50,084 bases of DNA, taken from positions 1 to 50,084 of the forward strand of contig CAYUFT010000005.1 of NCBI GenBank assembly GCA_964444115.1, in the 5' to 3' direction. The notes beneath the pieces are model-generated. The model did no database searches. It saw nothing but the letters and a program-made list of their open reading frames with translations, and was not told the DNA's origin. Shown here one piece after another: positions 9,389 to 17,332 of the stretch. How positions within the stretch are numbered: position 1 is the stretch's first letter; the number at the start of each line of letters is the position of its first letter. The position numbers were made by a program, and so were the translations under genes. Source of the stretch: UBA349 sp964444115 (GTDB lineage Archaea > Methanobacteriota > Methanobacteria > Methanobacteriales > Methanobacteriaceae).

Positions 9389-9613
9389 ATGATAATCCAG
9401 ATAATAGTTGATTCGGACAAATGTGAAGGCTCCCCGTGTGGAGCCTGTGCCTGCATATGTCCCACCAATGTTTTCACGCTTGAAAATGGGTCAGTAACAA
9501 TAAAATCGCCGGATTATTGCAAATTATGCTATAAATGCATGGAAATCTGTCCTAATGCAGCCATAGCTGTAAATAAGATAATTAACCAGGATAATCACTT
9601 TGATATTTTTTAA
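9389..9613 (+). CDS. Small 2[4Fe-4S] ferredoxin
   Basis: A 74-residue ferredoxin with two cluster motifs: CEGSPCGACACICP, which has four rather than two residues between the first two cysteines, and CKLCYKCMEICP of the normal form. The first is the CX4CX2CX3C variant seen in some polyferredoxins and Fwd-type ferredoxins. It lies 60 bases after nifX on the same strand, so it may be part of the nif transcript and supply low-potential electrons to NifH or to cofactor assembly. That role is inferred from position only. No strong ribosome binding site is seen before the ATG. Confidence 0.8.
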   Translation: MIIQIIVDSDKCEGSPCGACACICPTNVFTLENGSVTIKSPDYCKLCYKCMEICPNAAIAVNKIINQDNHFDIF

Positions 9614-9786
9614 TGATTTTTTTGAATATTAAGAAAGTGAAATGTAGTATAAATGAAATAAATAATAAATGAATTTAAAATTAATATAAAAAAATCAGAA
9701 TTAATTTTAAAATAATCTACTAATTCAAACATAAAGCTATAAATCTATATTAAATATCATAAAAGGTCTAAAAGGAGGTATTTTTT

Positions 9787-11754
9787 TTGGAAACTGTTTT
9801 TACCACTTGTACTCGTGATTGTCCAGGCTCTTGCAGCATAATTGCTAGTTCAGAAAATGGAAAAGTTGTAAAATTGCGTGGAAATCCTAAACATGACGTA
9901 ACAGCAGGATTTTTATGTAAAAATACTTCCCATTATCTTGAAGATTACTTTTACAGTGAAAACCGAGTTTTTCATCCTCTTTTAAAAGTAAATGGAGATT
10001 GGGAAAGGATAAGTTGGGACGAAGCCCTTAAAATCACCGCTTCCAAAATTAAAGAAGTATCAGAGAAATATAGTACTGAATCCATCCTTTATTATCAAGG
10101 ATTTGGTGCTCGTACTGCCCTCCAATCATTAAATAAAAGATTTTTTAACTTACTTGGTGGAGTTACCACCACTTATGGAACTGTTTGCGGAGGCATAGGT
10201 CATTATGCACTGGAAAAAGATTTTGGAATTAAAGTACCTCATGATCCTCTCGACCAGCTTAATAGTAAGCTAATACTTTTATGGGGAAGAAATCCTGCAG
10301 TAACTGATGTTCATCTATGGAGTATCCTCAAAAAGGCCCAGAGAAATGGGACAAAAATAGTTGTCATTGACCCCGTGAAAACAAAAACTGCTCATCAGGC
10401 CGATGTATTTATCCAACCATCCCCTGGATCAGATAATTATCTGGCCATGGCCATGGCCAAAATCATCCTGAAATCCAATCTGGCAGATGATGACTTTCTG
10501 AAGAATTATACTGAAAATTTTGATTCATACCAGAAAATTCTAGGGAGATATACTCTGGAAGAATTACAAATTAGGTGCGATGTGCCCTTAGCTCAAATAA
10601 AAGAAATTGCACTTGATTATAGTAATAGTAAACCAGCTAGTATTGTATCTGGTTGGGGCGTCCATCGATATGTGCAGGGCCATCTGGCATTGCATATGAT
10701 GAGTGCCCTGGCAGCGATAACTGGAAATATTGGGGTTTCAGGTGGAGGCATTACCCAAGGCTTTGAAGAATATGAATACTTTGATTTCAGTCATGAATTA
10801 AATGAATTAGGGCATAATCAGCGACATTTAGCCATGCCTACCATTGGTGAGGCATTATTAAATACAGATAATCCCCCTATAAAACTCATATTTTTAGCCT
10901 CTGGAAATCCTATTAACTTAAATCCCAACTCTTTAAAGATTAAAAAAGGATTTGAAAAGGCAGAATTTGTTATTATGATTGATCATTTCTTAAATGACAC
11001 ATCAGACGTTGCAGATTTATTCTTACCTGCCACCACGTTTTTAGAAGAAGAAGATCTTATGGGTAGCTATGGCCATAACTGGGTATCTCCTGTAAACCCG
11101 GTTGTCCAACCGCGAGGAGAAGTGAGATCCGAATTTGAAATATTCCAAGCCCTGGCTGAAAAATTAGGTTTGGGCCATGAAATGTGTGGAACCCCAAAAG
11201 AATGGCTAGAAAAATTAGCTGCTCCTATTCTGGAGAGAGGCGTTGGATTTGAAGATCTACAAAAAGCACCCCAAAAAATGGTTCCCCTGGATAAAGTACC
11301 CTATCACGACTTAAAATTTGAAACAAAATCTGAAAAATTTGAATTTATTAAAGAATTCACCCCATTAAATCTGGATAATGAAGAATTCCCCTTAAAACTC
11401 CTCTCAACTATGGGAAGTTTTGTAGGTTCAACTCCTCCTGAAAATGAGCTTAAAGATGGGTTTTTAGAAGTTCAAGTACATCCCGATATGCTGGAAAAAG
11501 AGAATCTGACCAGTGGCGATAAGGCCCTGCTTGAATCTCCAGTAGGGGACTTGATTGTTAAAGTAAAAGGAAATGAACAGGTTAGAAAAGATTATATTCT
11601 GACTTATAAAGGTGGCTGGCTAAAATACAACAAATGTGTTAATGTTTTGACCCAGGACATGGTTAGCGAAAAGGGAAACGGTACACCATATTATGATACT
11701 CGAGTTAGAATAAAAAAGGTTGATAAACAGTGCAAAAAAAGTAAAATTCTATAA
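9787..11754 (+). CDS. Molybdopterin (bis-MGD) oxidoreductase, substrate unknown
   Basis: A 655-residue member of the DMSO-reductase superfamily. The N-terminus has a [4Fe-4S] motif CTRDCPGSC (Cys8, 12, 16) with a fourth cysteine at 44 (FLCKNTSHY). The domain order is the usual one: Fe-S/Mo-pterin halves, then a C-terminal molydopterin-dinucleotide-binding domain from about residue 530. Cys134 in GTVCGGIGHY is the likely metal ligand. No Tat or Sec signal is present, so it is cytoplasmic. The TTG start follows a strong GGAGG at 9774-9778. It resembles unassigned 'anaerobic dehydrogenase' proteins rather than formate dehydrogenase, nitrate reductase or FwdB; substrate and partner are unknown. 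It lies between nif and Mo-handling genes. Confidence 0.85.
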   Translation: METVFTTCTRDCPGSCSIIASSENGKVVKLRGNPKHDVTAGFLCKNTSHYLEDYFYSENRVFHPLLKVNGDWERISWDEALKITASKIKEVSEKYSTESILYYQGFGARTALQSLNKRFFNLLGGVTTTYGTVCGGIGHYALEKDFGIKVPHDPLDQLNSKLILLWGRNPAVTDVHLWSILKKAQRNGTKIVVIDPVKTKTAHQADVFIQPSPGSDNYLAMAMAKIILKSNLADDDFLKNYTENFDSYQKILGRYTLEELQIRCDVPLAQIKEIALDYSNSKPASIVSGWGVHRYVQGHLALHMMSALAAITGNIGVSGGGITQGFEEYEYFDFSHELNELGHNQRHLAMPTIGEALLNTDNPPIKLIFLASGNPINLNPNSLKIKKGFEKAEFVIMIDHFLNDTSDVADLFLPATTFLEEEDLMGSYGHNWVSPVNPVVQPRGEVRSEFEIFQALAEKLGLGHEMCGTPKEWLEKLAAPILERGVGFEDLQKAPQKMVPLDKVPYHDLKFETKSEKFEFIKEFTPLNLDNEEFPLKLLSTMGSFVGSTPPENELKDGFLEVQVHPDMLEKENLTSGDKALLESPVGDLIVKVKGNEQVRKDYILTYKGGWLKYNKCVNVLTQDMVSEKGNGTPYYDTRVRIKKVDKQCKKSKIL

Positions 11755-11836
11755 AATATCCAATTAAAAATTTTGTATAATATTCAAATTTTTAAAATTT
11801 AAAGAGAATGAAAAAAGGTTTAATTATGTGGTTTAA

Positions 11837-12046
11837 TCATTTTTTAGCAACCATTACTTCAGTTGATTTAATAATTAAATAAACTTCTTCTCCTTCTTTT
11901 ATTTCAAGTTCTTGTACAGCTTCTTTTGTGATAATAGCTGTTAGCACTCCAGGTTCATCCACTTTAACCTTGACATTGGACATTATGGCCCCTTCTGCTA
12001 TGGTTTCTACTTTTCCTTTAACAACATTTCTAGCACTTATCTTCAT
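11837..12046 (-). CDS. mop: Molbindin (Mop), molybdate/tungstate-binding TOBE protein
   Basis: A 69-residue single TOBE/Mop domain starting MKISARNVVKGKVETIAEGA and containing the NVKVKV and EVMVAKK strands of the family. Molbindins form hexamers that store molybdate or tungstate in the cytoplasm. The ORF extends to an ATG at 12061, but GGTG followed by a five-base spacer points to the ATG at 12046, the usual family start. It is transcribed opposite to its neighbours and lies within the Mo/W island. Confidence 0.9.
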   Translation of the reverse strand: MKISARNVVKGKVETIAEGAIMSNVKVKVDEPGVLTAIITKEAVQELEIKEGEEVYLIIKSTEVMVAKK

Positions 12047-12110
12047 ATTATCACCATTCATAATATGTTTTAATAAGTATAAAAACTTTTTAGCCCATTT
12101 TATAAGTATA

Positions 12111-12293
12111 TTTTATATATTAAAAGATTAAAAATATTAGTGATATGGAATTTATATCATGTCGTTCCAAAGTACACTTGTATTGATATTTTCAAGACCA
12201 TATCAAACGGGCTCTAAGGAAGTGAATAATAGTTTTTATTTGCCACACAAATGAATGATTTTAAAACTGAATAACTTCCTGTTTTTATTTTTT
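12111..12293 (+). ncRNA. Candidate small structured RNA with U-tract (gene-free spacer)
   Basis: In the 344-base spacer 12047-12390 there is no plus-strand ORF, yet there is a TATA-like TTTATATA (12111-12118) and downstream structure. TTGATAT/ATATCAA (12183-12189 / 12200-12206) form a hairpin. A nested stem follows: AGGAAGT/ACTTCCT (12217-12223 / 12274-12280), AGTTTT/AAAACT (12231-12236 / 12263-12268) and ATTTG/CAAAT (12238-12242 / 12248-12252), closing on a CCACA loop. A T-rich tract 12281-12293 follows at once. A transcript from about 12140 to 12293 is inferred. The TATA box may instead belong to mop on the other strand. Confidence 0.4.
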
Positions 12294-12318
12294 TAAATTA
12301 ATGTGAAAATTAAAAAAC

Positions 12319-12368
12319 TTTATAAATGGAAAAAACATACTATTCGATATGTAGTTTATCACATATCG
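12319..12368 (+). promoter_or_regulatory. Promoter and palindromic operator before the ferredoxin/polyferredoxin pair
   Basis: A TATA box TTTATAAA (12319-12326) is followed by a perfect inverted repeat CGATATGT (12345-12352), eight-base spacer, ACATATCG (12361-12368). The predicted start site, about 12347, falls inside the left arm, so a repressor bound here would block initiation. The regulator is unknown. Confidence 0.55.
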
Positions 12369-12390
12369 TGATAGATGAGAGGTAAAGAAT

Positions 12391-12582
12391 ATGTCAATAA
12401 GTATCAATCCAGAAAAATGCGGTGAAATAGAAAACTGTCCAGGCAAAGGTTTATGCATCAAATTATGCGAAAAAGGGGCACTAATAGAAGAAGATGGACA
12501 AATAGTAATCATTGAAGAGAAGTGTGACGACTGCAATATTTGCATCCAAAGCTGTCCCAATCAGGCCATATCTCCAGGATAA
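12391..12582 (+). CDS. Short ferredoxin with irregular first cluster motif
   Basis: A 63-residue protein. Its second motif CDDCNICIQSCP is a normal [4Fe-4S] site. The first is Cys10-X5-Cys16-X5-Cys22-X3-Cys26 (CGEIENCPGKGLCIKLCEKG), unlike the canonical CX2CX2CX3C, so the spacing of ligands is odd though four cysteines are present. GAGAGGTAA precedes the ATG. It is followed 28 bases later by a large polyferredoxin, so the two are likely co-transcribed from the palindrome-bearing promoter and form one electron-transfer chain. Partner enzyme unknown. Confidence 0.75.
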   Translation: MSISINPEKCGEIENCPGKGLCIKLCEKGALIEEDGQIVIIEEKCDDCNICIQSCPNQAISPG

Positions 12583-12610
12583 TTGAATATATCAATAAAT
12601 ATTCTTGTTA

Positions 12611-13591
12611 ATGAATGATAAAATGATAAATATTCAACGAAACATAGATCGCCAACTAAAGCATGACAACGGGAAATGCTTGGGTTGCGGAATATGTGTA
12701 GGTGTATGTCCTACCAGTGCCATTAATCTAGGACCTATTTTACCCATTGCCCGGGGACTTCTAGAAATAGACAATATCAACATAATCGCAGATAAATGTG
12801 CTTTATGCGGAATATGTGCATCATCTTGTCCATTTGGAGCATTGAAATTCCAGCTTGAAGGTAAAGAGATATCTCAGATGGAGTCATATCCCCACTGGAC
12901 ACATGCAACCAATATAAATGAAGGATATTGTATTTACTGCCAGGCCTGTCAAAATACGTGTCCTCAAGATGCCATAACAGTTACTCGGACATTACCTACT
13001 CGAAAAAATCTGGTAAGTGGAGAAATTGAAGTAGACACGGATGAATGCGTATATTGCGGAATATGCGAGGAAATTTGTCCGACAGATGCTATTAAAGTTT
13101 CACAGGCCGATTCAAAAAACAAAAAAGTGGATGTTGATCTGGATAAATGTGTTTACTGTCTAGTTTGTAAGAAAGCTTGTCCAACAAAGGCCATAAAAGC
13201 CGTTTGTCGAGTTTATTCCTATGGAGATAGAGATATAGATCCTGCAGACACCATTACCACCGGAAATGTTATCTTAAACTTTGATCAGTGCGTGAGTTGT
13301 GGCTGGTGCCAGGAAGTTTGTCCAGTAGATGCTGTTCAGGTAATTAAACCATTTGAAGGTGAAATAACTAAAGAAGTATCAAAAGATTGTAAAGGTGCTA
13401 CTTGTCATGCCTGTCAGGATGTTTGCCCTTGCAATGCCATTAAAATCGTTGATGGTGAAATTAAAATAAATAAAAATGTTTGCGTGCTTTGTGGAGCTTG
13501 CAGCAAGGCCTGTCCTCAAAATACTATCAATGTGATTAGAAGTAGCATGAAATTAGAAAACCTTAGATCTAAATCCTGGAAAAAACATTAG
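12611..13591 (+). CDS. Polyferredoxin, FwdF paralogue with eight Fe-S motifs
   Basis: About 326 residues with eight cysteine motifs. Seven are canonical CX2CX2CX3CP, for example CLGCGICVGVCP, CALCGICASSCP and CVYCGICEEICP. The seventh is altered to CKGATCHACQDVCP, with four residues between the first two cysteines. Order and linker sequences (LPTRKNLVSGEIEVD, YSYGDRDIDPADTITTG, final LRSKSWKK) match the FwdF encoded at 24325-25362, so it is a duplicated formylmethanofuran-dehydrogenase electron wire. It is uncoupled here from any fwd/fmd catalytic gene. The ORF can begin at TTG 12605; I chose ATG 12611, and ATG 12623 is possible, since no clear ribosome binding site is seen. T-rich DNA follows. 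Confidence 0.85.
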   Translation: MNDKMINIQRNIDRQLKHDNGKCLGCGICVGVCPTSAINLGPILPIARGLLEIDNINIIADKCALCGICASSCPFGALKFQLEGKEISQMESYPHWTHATNINEGYCIYCQACQNTCPQDAITVTRTLPTRKNLVSGEIEVDTDECVYCGICEEICPTDAIKVSQADSKNKKVDVDLDKCVYCLVCKKACPTKAIKAVCRVYSYGDRDIDPADTITTGNVILNFDQCVSCGWCQEVCPVDAVQVIKPFEGEITKEVSKDCKGATCHACQDVCPCNAIKIVDGEIKINKNVCVLCGACSKACPQNTINVIRSSMKLENLRSKSWKKH

Positions 13592-13611
13592 AAAACATAT
13601 TAAATTAAATT

Positions 13612-13676
13612 CTTATTTTAAATTTTTTTTTCTAATTAATATTTTTTATGTTTTTATTTTCTTTTTTAAATTTTTT
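13612..13676 (+). terminator. T-rich termination zone after the polyferredoxin
   Basis: Several T-runs of five to nine bases follow the polyferredoxin stop without a clear hairpin. Oligo-T runs alone terminate archaeal transcription, so this is a reasonable end for the ferredoxin/polyferredoxin transcript. Confidence 0.45.
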
Positions 13677-13769
13677 TGAATTAATTCTATTTAAAAATAA
13701 AATGAAATCCCATTAAATTCCATATATTTTTTTAGATGAAACCCCAATATATTCTTGGAGGAATTAACT

Positions 13770-14174
13770 ATGAAAATCCGTGGAGATTTTGTAACTAATA
13801 GTAGTTCAGCTAGCTTTATTTTAACTGCTAAAGAAGATATAATAGATTTAAATATAGCTCACTTTGAAAAGAAAGGTAAAGTAGGAATTGTCCAGCTTTT
13901 AAAGTTTATTAAGGAAGAACTGAAAAATAATGGGACTAAAACCCAAATTGGGGACAAAGAAGTTTATTTTACCCAGAAAAAATTTAGTATAGGAAAAGAT
14001 GTATTCTTAGGAGATGAACTCAGTCCAGAAGATATTCCCCAAACAGACTTCAGTAATCTCACTGAAGAGGAAATGTGGGCCCTTATAAACTGGATAATAA
14101 TTAGAGGTAAGGGAAGAAATCTTTATGGTGTAGGGGCCACCCAGGCCAGTGACCCTAAGTGTGATTGTGAATAA
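13770..14174 (+). CDS. Small 'MKIRxDFVTNSSSASF' protein, function unknown
   Basis: GGAGG (13757-13761) sits before the ATG at 13770, which is preferred over the in-frame TTG at 13755 that overlaps it. The 134-residue protein opens with MKIRGDFVTNSSSASFIL, a serine-rich conserved N-terminus I recognise from many otherwise unrelated small proteins of anaerobes. The body is charged and probably helical, and the end reads GATQASDPKCDCE, with two cysteines. There is no transmembrane segment. It is followed after 115 bases by a radical SAM/SPASM enzyme on the same strand, so enzyme and substrate, or a paired function, is possible. No function is assigned. Confidence 0.7.
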   Translation: MKIRGDFVTNSSSASFILTAKEDIIDLNIAHFEKKGKVGIVQLLKFIKEELKNNGTKTQIGDKEVYFTQKKFSIGKDVFLGDELSPEDIPQTDFSNLTEEEMWALINWIIIRGKGRNLYGVGATQASDPKCDCE

Positions 14175-14289
14175 TACACAACTTATTAGGTATTTATAAC
14201 CTTAAAAAGTTCTAAATTATCCCAAAAATATTATTATCCAAAAACGATTTTTAAAAGAGTATTTTCATAAATATTAAGAGAAAATTAAA

Positions 14290-15342
14290 ATGATGCAACG
14301 TCACTTTAGAGGATACAATTTTATAGGAATACCCGAAATAGGATTAACCTATCGTTGGGGAGAGAATTTATCTGAAAATCCGGATATGGCCCCCTGGCCG
14401 GAGCTGGCAGATATTTCCATATCCAATTACTGTATTAATGATTGTGAATATTGTTACCGATCCAGTGATAAAAGCGGAGCATTCATGTCTTTAGAGGACT
14501 ATGAATTTTTAATGAAAGAATTGAGCTGTGCCGAATATGGTCCCGTGTTTCAGGTGGCTCTGGGTGGTGGTGAGCCATTACTGCATCCGAATTTTAATGA
14601 AATATTAAAAATAACTAGAGAAAAATATGATATAATCCCCAATTACACTACCAGTGGTAAATTTTTCAATGCAGAAAATATCAAAGCTACCAAAGATTAT
14701 TGTGGTGCTATAGCTATTTCTTATGATCCATATAGAGACTATCTTTCTCTGGAAGAACTACAAAAACTGGGAGAAAAACTAAGGAATAAACATTTAAAAG
14801 TTAATATCCATTTTGTGGTATCTGAAAAGACAATCCCCATGGCCACACAAATCTTACAGGGAAAATATGATGAATATATGAACGTTTTCAATTCCATTAT
14901 CTTTTTAACTTTTAAGCCCGGAGGTAGAGGCCAAAGTAAAGATTCCATTAAATCTCCAGAATTACTTGAATCATTTTTAAAATCAGTTAATCAAACTAAA
15001 TCTACCATTAAATTTGGTTTTGATGCGTGTTTTGTTCCTGCTTTATTGAAATTTTCAAAAATAGATGTTGATTTAATTGATAGCTGCGAATGCGGATTTT
15101 TTTCGGTGTATATTGACGAAAAACTTAATGTTATGCCCTGTTCATTCTGTAATGATTCCCAATATATTTTCAATTTAAAGGAGTACTCATTTTATGACAT
15201 ATGGAAACATAAGTTTTCTAAATATCGCCAATTTATAACTGAACATGGGCAAGAGTCTTGTGATGATTGTGAAGAAAGCTTAGAATGTCGTGGTCGGTGT
15301 CCTTTCTTTGATGAACTATTTTTATGTGATATTATTAATTAA
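14290..15342 (+). CDS. Radical SAM/SPASM-type protein
   Basis: A 350-residue radical SAM enzyme. The SAM-cluster motif CX3CX2C is Cys48/52/55 (YCINDCEYCYR), followed by the GGGEPLLHPN motif that contacts SAM. The C-terminal third has a SPASM-like cysteine set: CECGFFSVYID, MPCSFCNDS, then SCDDCEESLECRGRCPFF. It probably binds auxiliary Fe-S clusters, as in peptide-modifying maturases and heme/quinohemoprotein maturation proteins. No obvious RRE/PqqD-like domain is seen in the short N-terminus. The nearest partner is the small protein at 13770-14174. Substrate unknown. No clear ribosome binding site precedes the ATG; ATG 14293 is the next codon. Confidence 0.85.
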   Translation: MMQRHFRGYNFIGIPEIGLTYRWGENLSENPDMAPWPELADISISNYCINDCEYCYRSSDKSGAFMSLEDYEFLMKELSCAEYGPVFQVALGGGEPLLHPNFNEILKITREKYDIIPNYTTSGKFFNAENIKATKDYCGAIAISYDPYRDYLSLEELQKLGEKLRNKHLKVNIHFVVSEKTIPMATQILQGKYDEYMNVFNSIIFLTFKPGGRGQSKDSIKSPELLESFLKSVNQTKSTIKFGFDACFVPALLKFSKIDVDLIDSCECGFFSVYIDEKLNVMPCSFCNDSQYIFNLKEYSFYDIWKHKFSKYRQFITEHGQESCDDCEESLECRGRCPFFDELFLCDIIN

Positions 15343-15474
15343 AATCATTTAATTAACTTTTTTAATCGTTTTTAAGAATAGATATTATCTCTAATTAATT
15401 ATTATTCTATTAAATTAACTATCGATTATTAAAAAATTCTAAGAATTTTAAAATTTAATAAAAAATTTAATAAA

Positions 15475-15517
15475 ATCCGAAAATGATTAACCGTCATGTT
15501 TATATAAACACTTCGAT
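15475..15517 (+). promoter_or_regulatory. modA promoter with ATCCGA and degenerate TCGAT flanks
   Basis: TATA box TTTATATA (15499-15506) lies between ATCCGA (15475-15480) and TTCGAT (15512-15517), the latter missing one G of the TCGGAT form. TTAACCGTC (15487-15495) resembles TTTACCGTC upstream of nifE. The predicted start site is near 15528. Confidence 0.5.
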
Positions 15518-15555
15518 AAATGATAAGCATATTTGAAATTATTGGAGGTTAAACA

Positions 15556-16356
15556 TTGGATAGTAAAAATTTAGCAATTATAGGAATAATAGCCATAATA
15601 ATTATCGCCGCTCTAGTAATGGTAAGTGGAGTATTTAATACCACATCCACTAGTGGAGAAATTACCGTTCTGGCCGGAGCCGGGTTTACAAAAGTTGGAG
15701 CGGATTTAGTAACCGCATTTGAGAAAAAATATCCTGATACAAAGGTAGTAATGAAATACGGAGGCAGTGGAGAACTATTTGGTACCTTAAAAACCACCAA
15801 ATCCGGAGATGTATTCCTGCCTGCTGACTACAATTACATGCAGCAAGCCATGGATAACGGCTTTGTGGACAATAGCACGGTTAAAAATGTAACTAAAAAT
15901 ATTCCAGTTATTGCCGTGGCCAAAGGAAACCCTAAAAATATCACCACCCTAGAAGATTTAGCAAAATCTGGAGTAAAAGTGGGTATTGGAGATGCAAGTG
16001 GACCGGCCATTGGTAAAGTCACTGGAAAAATTCTAAATGCCAGTAACTTAACCGGTTCTGTTGATGCTAATGTAGTAGTTAAAACTACCACCGTGAATCA
16101 GTTATTAACTTATCTGGTATCCGGTCAAGTAGATGCAGTAATCATTTGGCAAGATATGGGAACCTGGAGCGACGGAAAAGGTAAAATTGAGATTATCAAT
16201 ATATCATCCAGCCAAAATAAAATAAGTACCGTGCCTATTGCAGTTACCACCTACACTAAAAACAAAGGACTATCCCAAAAATTCGAGGATTTCGTGGTTT
16301 CACCTGAAGGACAAGCAATCTGGAAAAAATGGGGATTCGAGCCACTAACTCAATAA
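15556..16356 (+). CDS. modA: Molybdate ABC transporter substrate-binding protein ModA
   Basis: A 266-residue periplasmic-binding-type protein anchored by an N-terminal hydrophobic helix (residues 3-26), then a Thr/Ser-rich linker and the ModA fold starting ITVLAGAGFTKVGADLVTAF. The segments MKYGGSGELFGTL, GDVFLPADYNYMQQA and VDAVIIWQDMGTW follow the family layout. It captures molybdate, possibly tungstate, outside the membrane and delivers it to ModBC. TTG is the start, with GGAGG ten bases before. It heads modABC. Confidence 0.9.
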   Translation: MDSKNLAIIGIIAIIIIAALVMVSGVFNTTSTSGEITVLAGAGFTKVGADLVTAFEKKYPDTKVVMKYGGSGELFGTLKTTKSGDVFLPADYNYMQQAMDNGFVDNSTVKNVTKNIPVIAVAKGNPKNITTLEDLAKSGVKVGIGDASGPAIGKVTGKILNASNLTGSVDANVVVKTTTVNQLLTYLVSGQVDAVIIWQDMGTWSDGKGKIEIINISSSQNKISTVPIAVTTYTKNKGLSQKFEDFVVSPEGQAIWKKWGFEPLTQ

Positions 16357-16463
16357 CTCCCCATTCATTACTTTTTTTAAGTTTCTATTTTTTAAATGAA
16401 TTTTTAAAAATGAAATATATTTAAATGAAATCAATCAATACAAGCTTATTGAATAAACATACA

Positions 16464-16506
16464 TATCGGATAAAATCGATTTCCAATAAAATTAGATATA
16501 ATCCGA
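16464..16506 (+). promoter_or_regulatory. Inverted TCGGAT/ATCCGA pair upstream of modB
   Basis: TATCGGATAA (16464-16473) and AATCCGA (16500-16506) contain TCGGAT and ATCCGA as an exact inverted repeat with a 29-base spacer. The spacing is close to that of the nifE promoter but the half-sites are in the opposite order. A separate modB promoter is possible in the 172-base modA-modB spacer. Confidence 0.4.
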
Positions 16507-16528
16507 AATCAGTATTTTCAGTGATAAC

Positions 16529-17311
16529 ATGCGATCCAAGCTTGAATTGATTTTCATTTCCATAACCCTATTTTTTACATTCTTATTTTTCATAACTATT
16601 GGTAGTTTATTCCTTATTCCCACTCCACAAGGATTTATTAATGCTCTTTTCTCAGAAGAAATGCTTTTTGCCTTAAAACTGACCATTGTTACCTCTATCG
16701 TATCTGCATTTTTAGTAATGATCTGTGCCGTACCCATGGCCTACACCCTAAGTAGATATGACTTTCCTCTCAAAACATTTGTAAAAACCATACTTGATTT
16801 ACCCATTGCTTTTCCAGAAATTGTAATTGGTATAGCACTTTTAATGCTTTTAGGAAGTAACATGCTGGGGAATTATCTAGAAGTCTTTGGCATATCCATA
16901 GTATTCACCCCAGTAGGAATTGTAGTGGCCCAATTTTTTGTAGCTTTGCCTTTTGTAGTGAGAGTACTGTACTCCACCTTTAGCTATGTAGATCCTAGAT
17001 ATGAATTCGTTTCCAGGAGTTTAGGTTATAGTGAACTGGAAACATTTACCAGCATAACCCTTCCCCTGGCCAAAAATGGTATTTTTGCCGCGGGGATAAT
17101 TGCACTGGCCCGATGTATGGGAACATTTGCTTCCGTCCTTTTTGTAGGTGGGGGAATATTCATGAAAACGGAAACCCTTTCCATTTCCCTTTATCTAAAC
17201 CTTTCCACAGGAGATGTGGATATGGCCATAACCGCAGGAATACTGCTAGTAATCATATCATTTATTGCCATTGCCGTAATGGAAAAATACGCTACAGAAA
17301 CCAGACTTTAA
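16529..17311 (+). CDS. modB: Molybdate ABC transporter permease ModB
   Basis: A 260-residue permease with about six membrane helices and the BPD_transp_1 coupling signature near EFVSRSLGYSELETFTSITLPLAKNG, split here as SRSLGYSELE and TLPLAKNGI. The LDLPIAFPEIVIGIALLMLLG helix is characteristic of ModB/WtpB. It forms the channel for molybdate or tungstate with ModC. The ATG is 172 bases after modA and 12-21 bases before modC, so modB and modC are certainly coupled. No strong ribosome binding site is seen at the ATG (GATAAC precedes). Confidence 0.9.
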   Translation: MRSKLELIFISITLFFTFLFFITIGSLFLIPTPQGFINALFSEEMLFALKLTIVTSIVSAFLVMICAVPMAYTLSRYDFPLKTFVKTILDLPIAFPEIVIGIALLMLLGSNMLGNYLEVFGISIVFTPVGIVVAQFFVALPFVVRVLYSTFSYVDPRYEFVSRSLGYSELETFTSITLPLAKNGIFAAGIIALARCMGTFASVLFVGGGIFMKTETLSISLYLNLSTGDVDMAITAGILLVIISFIAIAVMEKYATETRL

Positions 17312-17332
17312 TTTATTAACCAGGTGAATAAG

